Shown one piece after another: positions 1 through 8,205 of a DNA stretch of 29,722 nt. The DNA lies in NCBI GenBank assembly GCA_009787675.1, contig WQSU01000002.1:1-29722 (forward strand), read 5' to 3'. The translations under genes and the position numbers were made by a program. Every line of letters begins with the position of its first letter. Positions within the stretch are counted from its first letter, which is position 1. Source of the stretch: Lentimicrobiaceae bacterium. Lineage in GTDB: Bacteria > Bacteroidota > Bacteroidia > Bacteroidales > WCHB1-69. The notes below the pieces were generated by a model. The model was not told the DNA's origin. It worked only from the letters and a program-made list of their open reading frames with translations, and ran no database searches.

Positions 1-3000
1 GTATAAGTAGTTGTTAAGCCGTTGGCGTCGGTTTCCGAGAGTTTGTTTCCGGTTTTGGCATCGTAAGTAAATTTTGCTTCATGTCCAATCGGATTTTTAA
101 TTTTCGTTACAAAGCGTTGGGTGGCATCGTAGGTATAGGTTTCAGCGCGTGAGAGGCTTCCTGCCGAAACGGTCTTCTTGCCGTATAACCCTGTAGCGGT
201 ATAATTTTCATACGTGGTGGTCATGGCGCCATCGCTGTTGCTTTTGCGCTCCCAATGCAAACGCCCTTTGTTGGAACTGTTGGCAGGATAGTAACCGTAA
301 ATAAGCGTATCAGCAAGCACAATATTGCTATTCTCGTATTGTTGTTTGGTGATAATTTGGGCAGGGAGGGCTTTTTTCTGATGAAGAGTGAACGAAATGG
401 AGTCGTAAGAATAGGTAGTGGTTTGCCAATGCATCCAATTGCTTGCATTGCTCCCGCTATAAGTTTGGGTATTGTTTGATGTTATTCGCCCTGCAGGATT
501 TAAAATATTGGTAGTTACTTTTTTGGTATCAGAAAGTATATTCTTTTCTACTACAATACTGTCGAAAGGAACAGAACGATCGTGTGGTAAATGATGTAAT
601 TTATAGGTAAAATTCTTTTCACTTACTATGAGAGCATTGATATAAACGACTTGTTTTGAAGGGACTAAGAACTGTTTTTTGGAAACAGAAACACAATTTA
701 TATAATCATAAAACTCGAAAGAACGTGATTCTTTTTCAAGAGTTTGACTATTCTTGCAAATAAACTTTTTAAATCCTAAAAAATTTTTTCTGAGCAAACT
801 AAATGTAGGATTTTCATATTCATATTGCCATGTATTAAAGGCATTCCCTATCCCATTAGATACCCATAGAGAATCGATAACAGGAAGAAAATATTTTTTA
901 TAAGCCAAAACATAATTACCTAAAGAAAGGAAGTGTAAACTTTGCGCAACAAAATATTTTGGCGTATATTTCAGTTGTATAGCCTTCCCTATTCCATCGG
1001 TAATAGCTGTAGCAAATTCATACTGTTTATTTTGATGTAAAGAAACAACCTTTTGTTCATGGGTTGAAACATCTTTAATGATTAACTCCAGTATTCCATC
1101 GTTGTTAAAATCGGCAATATTGATATTCGATTTGGGAAAGCATTCTATTTCTAAAATTACTTCGCGAAAGTCATATTGGTAGCTTCCGTTAATGTAACCT
1201 TTCGAATAAAAAATTTCCAACAATATACTCTCCTGTCCCGGAATAAAAATCATATCTTGAGTCATTTGAATGATGTCGTCTTTTCCATCACCATTTAGGT
1301 CGGCTATTAATATTTTGCAATCCAATTCCGAAGTAAGGGTTGACATAGCACATCCGGGCCTAAGCGCAGGGATATTTACAACGTTAAATGATCCAATAAA
1401 ATACAATTGAGGAACACTATTATTTTTAAAAGACAAAATATCTGTTATGCCATCCCCATTAAAATCTCCTGTATAAATTCTGTGGTTGTTAGAGAAGGGT
1501 AAGGTCTCAATCATGCTGTAATAATAATCCATATTCCAAATAAATTTTTTCTGTGTTACATCATAAAAATAAAAGTAAAGCGTACTATCAGGATAATGTA
1601 ATACAATATCTGTTTTACCATCTCCATCAAATTCTCCTGCTGTAACGGTAGGAATACCCGTTTTGGGAAAGGTACTGTTCCAAACTAATCCTGACTTGCT
1701 GTAAAAATGAATAGGGTTTGTTAAATCATTTTTTACAAATAAAATATCTATAAACCCATCTCCATCAAAATCTCCAAATAATATCTGTGGACGACAGGCA
1801 AAACTTTCACTTCCAATTTCTTGTTTTACACCATTCTTTATGGATAGTATCTTTACTTCTGCTGACCAATTATAGGATAATAAATTTATATTCAACTCTT
1901 CAATAATCAACTCATCGCAACCATCTCCATTAACATCTGCAGCATAGAATAAATATCTTTGTACTCCTTCAAGAATATACACATCAAAATACAAGGGATA
2001 ATTGGTTGTGCCTTGCGTGGACGGATAAAATATATGCTCTGTTGGCGAAAAGAAATAGAACTGCCAATCCTTGTTCTGGTTTCCTTTACCATAAACAACA
2101 AAATCAGTGTATCCATCTCCATTAAAGTCTCCTGTAATAAAGTGTTCATGGGGCAAGCCAGACAGGGTAATTATAGGATTTTCCAAATTATTGTTTTGTT
2201 CCCCCCACGTAATTATCGTTGGTATAAGTTGTTCTTCTCCGGTCTTGCCATATTCTGATAGAACAATCTTTTTTAGATGTGCTGTATGCGCTCCAGATTC
2301 CGTAAGATTATAATCGAATTCATATTTGCGTACAATGGTATCTTTATAGCTGACGGTAATAGTTTTAAGCAGTTTTGATTGCGTAAATTGCCAACTTTGT
2401 AAAAAAGATATATTCTGGCTTAGGGGATTTGTGATATAATCGAATTTTACCTTAGCAAAAGGATGGATACCTCCTTCCTGATTGCCTGTATAATGAATTT
2501 CACTAATCAAAACTTCTTGATCGTATCCATAATGTTGTTGGAGCGCCTTTTCGTAATGGAATGTCATAAAATTACCATTGACATCAGTTATTTTGTTTAC
2601 CCACCAAGTAAGAATGTTCTTATCGTAATATTGATTATTATTATAGTTACAATCCATTCTATGTTTGGCAGAGTCTGGATATCCATATTCCACTATCATT
2701 CCGTCATCAGTATATGCTTTAAAATAATCGGGAGTTCCTGTGTATCCTTCATAAGAAACCAAACGTGAGAAATCTTCCATTTCAGTGGCATAAATAGTTC
2801 CAACATTGCCATAACCTCCACTCGTTGCCACTAATCGATTGCCATCTAATGCAAAGCGATCATTACTGTTTAACTGTACAGCCGTAATATTACCATCATC
2901 ATAATAGGGCGTCTGCCCGCATCTCGTTATTGCACTCAGCCCCGTCAAGTTCCATTTCATGCCCAGCAGTCCCATGCCGCCAAAGCTGTTGTATTGAATA

Positions 3001-3212
3001 GAAAGGTTGGGCTGCATGCCCTGTGTGCCCGGCACTACCTCAATGGGTATGGTATAAGTTGCAGCGCCCATCGGCGAAACATCAACTGCGCCCGGAATGG
3101 CGCCTACGGGAAGGTTGGTATTTTGCGCTTGAAGCAGATTAATAGTTGCTAAAAACATGTGCCACATTATAAAGGCACAAAAGAAGGTAATTTTTTTTAT
3201 TATTGTGGTCAT
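1..3212 (-). CDS. Secreted SpvB / FG-GAP / YD-repeat (RHS-like) giant protein, truncated by the window edge
   Basis: A single frame stays open from an ATG at 3212 to position 1, about 1070 residues, and the C-terminus lies outside the window. Residues 1-30 form a signal peptide ending LLQAQ, so cleavage before Gln is expected. Residues about 31-120 match the start of the SpvB domain (NLPVGAIPGAVDVSP, then LSIQYNSFGGMGLLGMKWNL). Seven FG-GAP/VCBS calcium-loop motifs of the form DxNGDGxxD start near residues 361, 425, 480, 526, 582, 637 and 700, and all lie in the same frame. The last 100 residues (TYTYDATQRF, GHEAKFTYDAKTGNKLSETD) are YD repeats. The order SpvB, FG-GAP, YD is that of the TcB-like/SpvB-RHS shells of toxin complexes and of many Bacteroidota surface proteins. 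The missing end would normally hold an RHS core and a variable tip, possibly a toxin. It lies downstream of the YD/T9SS protein at 3376-3831, on the same strand. Function at the surface is inferred. Confidence 0.88.
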   Translation of the reverse strand, partial: MTTIIKKITFFCAFIMWHMFLATINLLQAQNTNLPVGAIPGAVDVSPMGAATYTIPIEVVPGTQGMQPNLSIQYNSFGGMGLLGMKWNLTGLSAITRCGQTPYYDDGNITAVQLNSNDRFALDGNRLVATSGGYGNVGTIYATEMEDFSRLVSYEGYTGTPDYFKAYTDDGMIVEYGYPDSAKHRMDCNYNNNQYYDKNILTWWVNKITDVNGNFMTFHYEKALQQHYGYDQEVLISEIHYTGNQEGGIHPFAKVKFDYITNPLSQNISFLQSWQFTQSKLLKTITVSYKDTIVRKYEFDYNLTESGAHTAHLKKIVLSEYGKTGEEQLIPTIITWGEQNNNLENPIITLSGLPHEHFITGDFNGDGYTDFVVYGKGNQNKDWQFYFFSPTEHIFYPSTQGTTNYPLYFDVYILEGVQRYLFYAADVNGDGCDELIIEELNINLLSYNWSAEVKILSIKNGVKQEIGSESFACRPQILFGDFDGDGFIDILFVKNDLTNPIHFYSKSGLVWNSTFPKTGIPTVTAGEFDGDGKTDIVLHYPDSTLYFYFYDVTQKKFIWNMDYYYSMIETLPFSNNHRIYTGDFNGDGITDILSFKNNSVPQLYFIGSFNVVNIPALRPGCAMSTLTSELDCKILIADLNGDGKDDIIQMTQDMIFIPGQESILLEIFYSKGYINGSYQYDFREVILEIECFPKSNINIADFNNDGILELIIKDVSTHEQKVVSLHQNKQYEFATAITDGIGKAIQLKYTPKYFVAQSLHFLSLGNYVLAYKKYFLPVIDSLWVSNGIGNAFNTWQYEYENPTFSLLRKNFLGFKKFICKNSQTLEKESRSFEFYDYINCVSVSKKQFLVPSKQVVYINALIVSEKNFTYKLHHLPHDRSVPFDSIVVEKNILSDTKKVTTNILNPAGRITSNNTQTYSGSNASNWMHWQTTTYSYDSISFTLHQKKALPAQIITKQQYENSNIVLADTLIYGYYPANSSNKGRLHWERKSNSDGAMTTTYENYTATGLYGKKTVSAGSLSRAETYTYDATQRFVTKIKNPIGHEAKFTYDAKTGNKLSETDANGLTTTY

Positions 3213-3230
3213 TTGGGTTTATTTTTTATG

Positions 3231-3366
3231 GTGTAAGGGTGGATAGGTGGATAGGTGTAAAGGTGTAAGGGTGTAAGGGTGTAAGGGTGGATAGGTGGAT
3301 AGGTGGATAGGTGGATAGGTGGATAGGTGGATAGGTAGATAGGTGGATAGGTGTAAGGGTGTAAGA
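3231..3366. repeat. Tandem octanucleotide repeat, 17 units of two variants
   Basis: Seventeen consecutive 8-base units read gtggatag (nine copies), its variant gtagatag (one), or gtgtaagg and near variants (seven), interleaved in blocks rather than at random. The tract fills most of the gap between the two minus-strand surface-protein genes and ends 18 bases upstream of the ATG at 3212, so it would lie in the 5' untranslated region or promoter of the SpvB-like gene. The plus strand is G-rich, with three GGG runs spaced 5 bases apart and many GG runs. Unit number is expected to vary by strand slippage. Confidence 0.95.
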
Positions 3367-3375
3367 AATTAACCA

Positions 3376-3831
3376 TTAATTCTTTATTATTTTCCAGTTC
3401 TCTGTTTTACCATTAATATGTACCTTCAGAATGTAGGCGCCTCGTGGAAGGGTTGCCAAAGAAATGGTGGTGGTGAAGGAATAGACCGGATGGTCTTGCA
3501 GCAGCTGTCCGGTGAGGGAAAAGAGTTTAAAGTTGCCGTTTTGCAGAGCCTCCCAGCCGGCTATTTCTAAGGTTACTTGCTCGGTGGTGGGGTTGGGGTA
3601 GATCTTTATTTCTGTTTGGGCAATGGTTTCTACGAAATATTCTGTTTCTAAAGGTTCCGGTGTAAAATAGCCGGAAGAATCGGGTGGGGCGGGCGGGGAT
3701 TTGTGTACTTCAAGTACTTTACAAAGGGTTCGGTTGCCTGCCGCATCGTATTCATAATTGCGGGATAAGCCGGTTTGCGCCATGCACAAAAAAGGAAGGG
3801 CGAAAAGGAAAAAAATAGTGGCTTGTTTCAT
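3376..3831 (-). CDS. Small secreted protein with a YD-repeat motif and a T9SS type A sorting domain
   Basis: A 151-residue protein. Residues 1-19 are a signal peptide ending LCMAQ. The mature N-terminus carries the RHS-type motif NYEYDAAGNRT (about residues 24-34). A proline-rich spacer (SPPAPPDSSG) follows, and residues about 75-151 are a T9SS type A sorting domain: KIYPNPTTEQVTLEI, then FKLFSLTGQLL, ATLPRGAYILKV and a final lysine-rich WKIIKN. T9SS domains direct export through the outer membrane and often attachment to A-LPS. There is no room for an enzyme. It precedes the SpvB giant on the same strand, 163 bases away, and has its own -7 box at 3860-3867. Its YD motif resembles those of its neighbour, which suggests it is a companion or a remnant of a larger YD protein; both readings are inference. 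Confidence 0.85.
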   Translation of the reverse strand: MKQATIFFLFALPFLCMAQTGLSRNYEYDAAGNRTLCKVLEVHKSPPAPPDSSGYFTPEPLETEYFVETIAQTEIKIYPNPTTEQVTLEIAGWEALQNGNFKLFSLTGQLLQDHPVYSFTTTISLATLPRGAYILKVHINGKTENWKIIKN

Positions 3832-3859
3832 ATAGAGAATTTTTGGTTAAACAATGCCA

Positions 3860-3867
3860 CAAAGGTA
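3860..3867 (-). promoter_or_regulatory. -7 box (TACCTTTG) with a nearby inverted repeat
   Basis: The minus strand reads TACCTTTG, a perfect Bacteroidota TAnnTTTG -7 box, 28 bases before the ATG at 3831. A 6-base inverted repeat, TCTCAA-ttct-TTGAGA at 3879-3894, lies upstream about where the -33 contact would fall. It could be an operator, possibly for the XRE-type protein encoded just upstream; that link is a guess. No clear -33 element was found. Confidence 0.5.
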
Positions 3868-3940
3868 AAAGGAATATCTCTCAATTCTTTGAGATTTTAT
3901 GGAAAAATTTTACCACTTTTTGTAGAAAAATTTTCCACAA

Positions 3941-4183
3941 TCAACCCCCCATTGTTTCACTTTTATCTAAATTTAATCTATCGGAATAGTATGTAAAGAA
4001 ATTGTATTCTAATACGTTAGAAATACGAACAATCAATTCTGAATGAATATACTCATATTTTAACGTTTTGTAAATGTTGCTGGGGGTATAGCCAATTTTT
4101 ATCGCTAACCACCTCACAGAACGCCCTTGTTCCATTAATTTTTCTTTTATTAAGTCTCCGATGCATTGATGTTCTTTTTTCAT
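3941..4183 (-). CDS. Small XRE-type helix-turn-helix DNA-binding protein
   Basis: An 80-residue protein that is nearly all DNA-binding domain. Residues 7-60 read as helices of the cro/C1 type: IGDLIKEKLMEQG, then the turn region VRWLAIKIGYTPSNIYKTL, then ELIVRISNVLEYNFFTYYS. The pattern IGDLIKEKL...NIYKTLK...ISNVLEYNFF is familiar from small Bacteroidota regulators of this kind. The start is the ATG at 4183; GDLIKEKL follows six residues later as expected. It is on the same strand as the surface-protein genes and 109 bases upstream of the T9SS/YD gene. It may control that gene through the inverted repeat at 3879-3894, but nothing here proves the target. No sensor domain is present. Confidence 0.8.
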   Translation of the reverse strand: MKKEHQCIGDLIKEKLMEQGRSVRWLAIKIGYTPSNIYKTLKYEYIHSELIVRISNVLEYNFFTYYSDRLNLDKSETMGG

Positions 4184-4440
4184 AATATGTTTCGTTTTTG
4201 ATTGGAATAAAAAGCGTGAAAACTTGGTCTATTCGCACCTGAGGTACTACCACATACCCATACAACAGAATAAAAGTTATCACGCCGAAACACGGCATTT
4301 TGAACTTAAAACCCTTGTTGTATACTGAAAAGTGGTAGTTTGCAGGTACAAGCTAAAAGCTAAAACGCTTTTATAGAAATAATTAAATCATTTATCATGT
4401 ATGATTTTTTGATTAATATTGGCAGCAAAAATATGAAATA

Positions 4441-7332
4441 TCAAATATATAAAATATGCCCTTCCACATTTTCATGCCCCATCTTGCGAATCGCTTCGCC
4501 ATATTGGTCCACCTGCTCTTTATGCGAAGCATGCGGCTCTCCTGTTTTATAGTCAATTACCACTACTTTGTCTTCCAAAAACACCACCCTGTCCGGACGT
4601 AACAAATTCCCATCAGGAAACAAAATAGAAGTTTCATTCAACACCTTAACCTCCGGCGCAAAACATGGTGCAATCACTTTGTCTTCCAATATTTTATTGA
4701 AAAATATCGCCAAATCTTCCCTGAAAACTTCCTCCACATCCCGTAGCGCCATTTCTATTTCCTCCCCATTCTGAGGAAACGAACTTAAAGAAGAAAGAAA
4801 GTTGTGGATGGTGATGCCATACTGAGCTGAAAGAGGTGAGGAATAAGAGGTGAGGAATGAGGAGTGAGGAATGTGAGGTGAGGAATGAGAGGTGAGAGGT
4901 GAGAGGTAACAATTCGCGTCATCATCTAATCGCCTCATCACCTCATCTTTTCTCCCTTCTGCTTTCTCCCTTCTGCATTCTGCATGCTGCATTCTCCCTT
5001 CAACGAACCCCGCCAAATACTTTGCATAATTCCCCCCCTTTGCCTCCTTCTTCTCTGTGATGATGTGCAGCTCCTTGCCGGCGCGCGTGTGGGCAACATA
5101 CAAAGCGTTTAATTTGTCGATGAGCGTTTTTTTCGATTCTTCTTCATATTTATATTGATAGCGCTCTGGGGTTTCCTTTTTTGTGAGGGTAACCCAATCG
5201 TATTCCAAGCCGGTGGTGTGCGCCTCGTCGTGGAGGAGGATGTTGCTTTTGGTGGTGAAATTGGAGTACCGACTGTATGGAAAAACCACAACAGGATACT
5301 CTAAGCCTTTGGATTTGTGGATGGTAGAAACCGTAACGGCGTCAATGCCCTGCGGGGTAGAAAGTGCAATGCTTTGCCCTTTTTCTTCCCACCAAGTTAA
5401 AAAGGAGGAAAGAGCGCCGTTGTGTTGCAGCGCGAGATTGTCGGATTCATCCAACAGTCTCATTAAAAATGGATTACTTGCAGAAAAAGAATAGATTCTA
5501 AAGATTTCATTAATTAATGTAAACAAAGGAAAAGAGGTCAACTTGTTTCGGTCAATTGTAATGTTAAAACTTGTTAAAAATTTCTGAAACAACGCGTTGT
5601 TTTCTACATATTGAATCTGTTCTTCCAACAAAAGATTATTTTTCTTCGCGAGATAGTGAACAATAGATAGTTTAGCCAACTTATCTTCTTCCGAAGTCAA
5701 ATATTGCAAAGTGGCGATCACCGCGTTAATTTCTGGTGATGCTGACAGTTGCAATGATTGTACGGAAATAATCGGAATGTTGTTAGTCATTAAGAAAGCG
5801 CCCAAATTGCTTGCCAAATCGTTGCTGCCCACCAATATAGCAATATCCTTGCAGCTATAGCCACGCTGCAGGGCATCTAAAATTGTTTCCAAAACGTGTT
5901 CCGGCATATATTCCGCAAACTTGCGCTCATCTTCCTCCTCTTGAAAACATACGGTTACGATCCCCTCCTCGGCGGTGGGTTTACAATGCTGCTTCACATC
6001 TTCATAAAAATCTTTCGCATTTTGAAATGGCGCGCCGGTTTCCGTTAAATAGTTAAAAAACTCATTATTAAAATCTACCACTTTTTTTGAGGAACGATAG
6101 TTGGTGTCTAACAACTCTACGCGGTAATCTTTATCCTGCTCTGCATAAGGCAGTACGGTGTCTCTATATTCTTCAATTTTAGAAAGTTGTTGTAAAATAT
6201 CCGCATCGCCATTGCGAAAGCGGTAAATTGCCTGTTTCACATCGCCAAAAAGAAACACTTTGCCCTGTTCGTTGAATCTGTTATTTCCGGACAAGGCATT
6301 TTTAATAAGCGGCAACATATTCTCCCACTGCAATTTGGAAGTATCTTGAAATTCATCAATAAAAAAGTAGGCGTATTGATTTCCAATCTTTTCATAAATA
6401 AAAGGAACATCATCTTCGTGGCTAATTTTTTCGTTGATTAAAGCGTTGGTGTCTGAAAGGAAAAAGCGGTTGTCTTGTGCTTTAATTTCATCCATAATCA
6501 TCTTTATATCAAACAACAATGCCAACTGAAACAGATTTCTTTTAAAAAACTCACAGGTTGTAAGTTGTTCTTCAATACCCAAGTATTCTTCCGATTTTTT
6601 TTCTTCTTTGGTGGTAAAGTTTTTTTTGAGAGTTTTCAAGCGAAAGATCTCTTCATTCATCTTTTCTTTCGCTTGTTCAAAGTTTTTATTTTCAGATTCT
6701 TGAAGTTTTTTTAAAGGAAGATAAACCTCCTCTTCCATGCTAAATTTTAACAATTTAAGAATCTCCCGTTCAATTTTCCATTTGCCTTTATCCAGCATTA
6801 AATTTTTAACTAAATCCAACACTCGTTCAGTAAGTTGCGTATTATTTTTAGAAATTCTGTTGATTAAAACGGTAACTGTTTCCTTAAAAAAGTCTTCCGT
6901 TTCAATTTCCAGATTAAACTGTGTGTTCAGTCCAAACTCTAATGCAAAAGCGCGTAAAATGCGTTGAAAAAAGCTGTCGATGGTGCTGACCGAGAACCTG
7001 TCATATTCATATAAAATCTTCTCTAATAAAATCTTCGATTGTTTTTTTACAAAAGCAAACTGTTCATTTTCGGGTAATGGCTGAGCAATTTTTGCAACAA
7101 TTTGATTATAAGTATGAAAAACCGGCGATGTGGATATCATTTGTGTTTCAAAAGCAAACTGCACAAGTGTTTCCACGATCCGCGATTTCATCTCTGCCGT
7201 AGCATTGTTAGTAAACGTGATGGCAAGTACATGGCTAAACTTCTCCGGCTGCGGCAAGCACAACGACAAGTATTCCACCACTAAGCGTGATGTTTTTCCG
7301 GAACCGGCTGAGGCTTTGTACAGGGTGAACAT
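4441..7332 (-). CDS. AddA/RecB-like UvrD-family helicase with C-terminal PD-(D/E)XK nuclease
   Basis: A 963-residue ATP-dependent DNA helicase-nuclease, expected to unwind and resect double-strand ends for recombination repair. Superfamily 1 motifs appear in order: Walker A ASAGSGKT (residues 7-14), motif II IDEFQDTSKLQWE (about 325), motif III FGDVKQAIYRFRNGD (about 365), motif IV DTNYRSS (about 414), motif V STIHKSKGLEYPVVVFP (about 670) and motif VI ALYVAHTRAGKEL (about 745). The last 50 residues hold the nuclease core VVIDYKTGE (about 927), followed by QVDQY. This is the layout of the Bacteroidota AddA/RecB-like family. The partner AddB-like nuclease is not in the window. Residues 778-834 are encoded by heptanucleotide repeats and form a Ser/Thr/Pro/His-rich linker with no family counterpart that I know. 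The start at 7332 sits five residues before the Walker A motif, as is usual in this family. Confidence 0.9.
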   Translation of the reverse strand: MFTLYKASAGSGKTSRLVVEYLSLCLPQPEKFSHVLAITFTNNATAEMKSRIVETLVQFAFETQMISTSPVFHTYNQIVAKIAQPLPENEQFAFVKKQSKILLEKILYEYDRFSVSTIDSFFQRILRAFALEFGLNTQFNLEIETEDFFKETVTVLINRISKNNTQLTERVLDLVKNLMLDKGKWKIEREILKLLKFSMEEEVYLPLKKLQESENKNFEQAKEKMNEEIFRLKTLKKNFTTKEEKKSEEYLGIEEQLTTCEFFKRNLFQLALLFDIKMIMDEIKAQDNRFFLSDTNALINEKISHEDDVPFIYEKIGNQYAYFFIDEFQDTSKLQWENMLPLIKNALSGNNRFNEQGKVFLFGDVKQAIYRFRNGDADILQQLSKIEEYRDTVLPYAEQDKDYRVELLDTNYRSSKKVVDFNNEFFNYLTETGAPFQNAKDFYEDVKQHCKPTAEEGIVTVCFQEEEDERKFAEYMPEHVLETILDALQRGYSCKDIAILVGSNDLASNLGAFLMTNNIPIISVQSLQLSASPEINAVIATLQYLTSEEDKLAKLSIVHYLAKKNNLLLEEQIQYVENNALFQKFLTSFNITIDRNKLTSFPLFTLINEIFRIYSFSASNPFLMRLLDESDNLALQHNGALSSFLTWWEEKGQSIALSTPQGIDAVTVSTIHKSKGLEYPVVVFPYSRYSNFTTKSNILLHDEAHTTGLEYDWVTLTKKETPERYQYKYEEESKKTLIDKLNALYVAHTRAGKELHIITEKKEAKGGNYAKYLAGFVEGRMQHAECRREKAEGRKDEVMRRLDDDANCYLSPLTSHSSPHIPHSSFLTSYSSPLSAQYGITIHNFLSSLSSFPQNGEEIEMALRDVEEVFREDLAIFFNKILEDKVIAPCFAPEVKVLNETSILFPDGNLLRPDRVVFLEDKVVVIDYKTGEPHASHKEQVDQYGEAIRKMGHENVEGHILYI
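4831..4999. repeat. Heptanucleotide repeat tracts inside the helicase-nuclease gene
   Basis: From 4831 to 4907 there are eleven consecutive 7-base units on the plus strand, all variants of gaggaat, gagaggt or gaggagt. From 4951 to 4999 there are seven more of a second family (tctccct, tctgcat, tctgctt, gctgcat). The 43 bases between are partly heptad-like. Individually 77 and 49 bases are not multiples of 3, yet the frame is kept across the whole block. They encode residues about 778-834, the linker between helicase and nuclease. They resemble the short tandemly repeated repetitive (STRR) sequences known from cyanobacteria. Confidence 0.9.
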
Positions 7333-7336
7333 ATTT

Positions 7337-7361
7337 TAGTGATTAGTGATTAATGATTAAT
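7337..7361. repeat. Short heptanucleotide repeat before the helicase-nuclease gene
   Basis: Units tagtgat, tagtgat, taatgat and a partial taatg follow one another at period 7. The tract starts five bases upstream of the ATG at 7332, so it lies in the untranslated leader of the helicase-nuclease gene. It belongs to the same size class as the tracts at 4831-4999 and 29168-29209, though the unit sequence differs. Confidence 0.75.
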
Positions 7362-7444
7362 GCCTTTGGTTGAAGTAAAAAATGTTTATTGTCATTGTTA
7401 TATCGTTTGATGATAATTATGATTTTTGGGTGAAAGTATGTTTC

Positions 7445-7996
7445 TTAAACTTGCAAATGTTCCATCTGTTTCCCTGCCAGCATTTTCTCTCCCACAACTT
7501 TAAACCCCAATTTTAAGTACAACTTTTTTGCATTATGATTCTCTTTCTCCACAAGCAAGCCCAGCGTTCCGTTCATTTTCACAACATATTCATCTATTAA
7601 GAATTGGAGCAATTTTGCACCTAACCCTTTTCCTTGGCGCTGCGGACTTACAGCAATACTGTCGATATAAAATTCTCCGGCTTCCGTTTCATTTTCAGGG
7701 TTAAAATCTCTGTTAAACATCATTTTTATTTCTTGGGCAACCGGTTCTCTTAGGGCTTGTAATTGCGCGCCGTTGTACACCACTGCAACTGCTACAATTT
7801 CGTTTTCGAGTTCAATAATCCAACAGTTTTCATACGAATATTGATTTTTCTGCTTACAGATAAGATTTATCAAGAATTGTTTTGCTTTTTCCCATGATTT
7901 TTCTCCAATAAACTGATAAGCAATCTCTTTCATTGCTAACAAGATATAGGAGGCAATGATTTCTGCGTCTTTGGGGTTGGCTTTTCGGATGAGCAT
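7445..7996 (-). CDS. GNAT-family N-acetyltransferase
   Basis: A 183-residue GNAT acetyltransferase, which moves an acetyl group from acetyl-CoA to an amine; the substrate cannot be told. It opens with LIRKANPKDAEIIASYIL, a typical GNAT N-terminus. The acetyl-CoA-binding motif A is clear at about residues 112-130: IDSIAVSPQRQGKGLGAKLL, with the Q-x-x-G-x-G/A core. Motif B follows (GLLVEKENHNAKKLYLKLGF), ending in the usual hydrophobic strand. Residues 85-110 (MMFNRDFNPENETEAGEFY) form a charged loop that may contact the substrate. It stands alone on the minus strand, 112 bases upstream of the helicase-nuclease gene, and has no obvious functional link to either neighbour. Confidence 0.85.
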   Translation of the reverse strand: MLIRKANPKDAEIIASYILLAMKEIAYQFIGEKSWEKAKQFLINLICKQKNQYSYENCWIIELENEIVAVAVVYNGAQLQALREPVAQEIKMMFNRDFNPENETEAGEFYIDSIAVSPQRQGKGLGAKLLQFLIDEYVVKMNGTLGLLVEKENHNAKKLYLKLGFKVVGEKMLAGKQMEHLQV

Positions 7997-8152
7997 AGGT
8001 AGTTTTTATAATATGTTGTTTCTTTTTTTACTAATGCAAAAAAACATTTTTTTTTAAGAAATTCAAGAACATGTAAAAAAATCAAGTTTGCTTCGGCAAT
8101 AGCGACTGTTGAAGATTACACCAAACATTATTTTTTCATATCATTTTTTTTA

Positions 8153-8160
8153 TATTTTTG
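8153..8160 (+). promoter_or_regulatory. -7 box (TATTTTTG) for the rpsF operon
   Basis: TATTTTTG matches TAnnTTTG exactly and lies 45 bases before the rpsF ATG, placing the transcript start near 8167. The short leader then holds GGGAGGT at 8171-8177, which resembles a Shine-Dalgarno core but sits 28 bases from the start codon, too far for normal initiation. A small CCCA-ttt-TGGG hairpin overlaps it. Confidence 0.6.
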
Positions 8161-8205
8161 TCGCCCCATTTTGGGAGGTAATTATTAACTAAAAATCAAA
8201 ACAGT

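Noticed and set aside
3231..3366. Possible CRISPR array
   Set aside because: Units are 8 bases, directly adjacent and lacking spacers; this is a tandem repeat.
4053..4298. 81-residue minus frame overlapping the XRE gene
   Set aside because: It is a shadow frame of the XRE-type gene at 3941-4183, which has a recognisable helix-turn-helix.
8161..8205. bS6:bS18 autoregulatory RNA structure in the rpsF leader
   Set aside because: The leader is only about 40 bases, with one weak 4-base hairpin; the known conserved structure is not visible.
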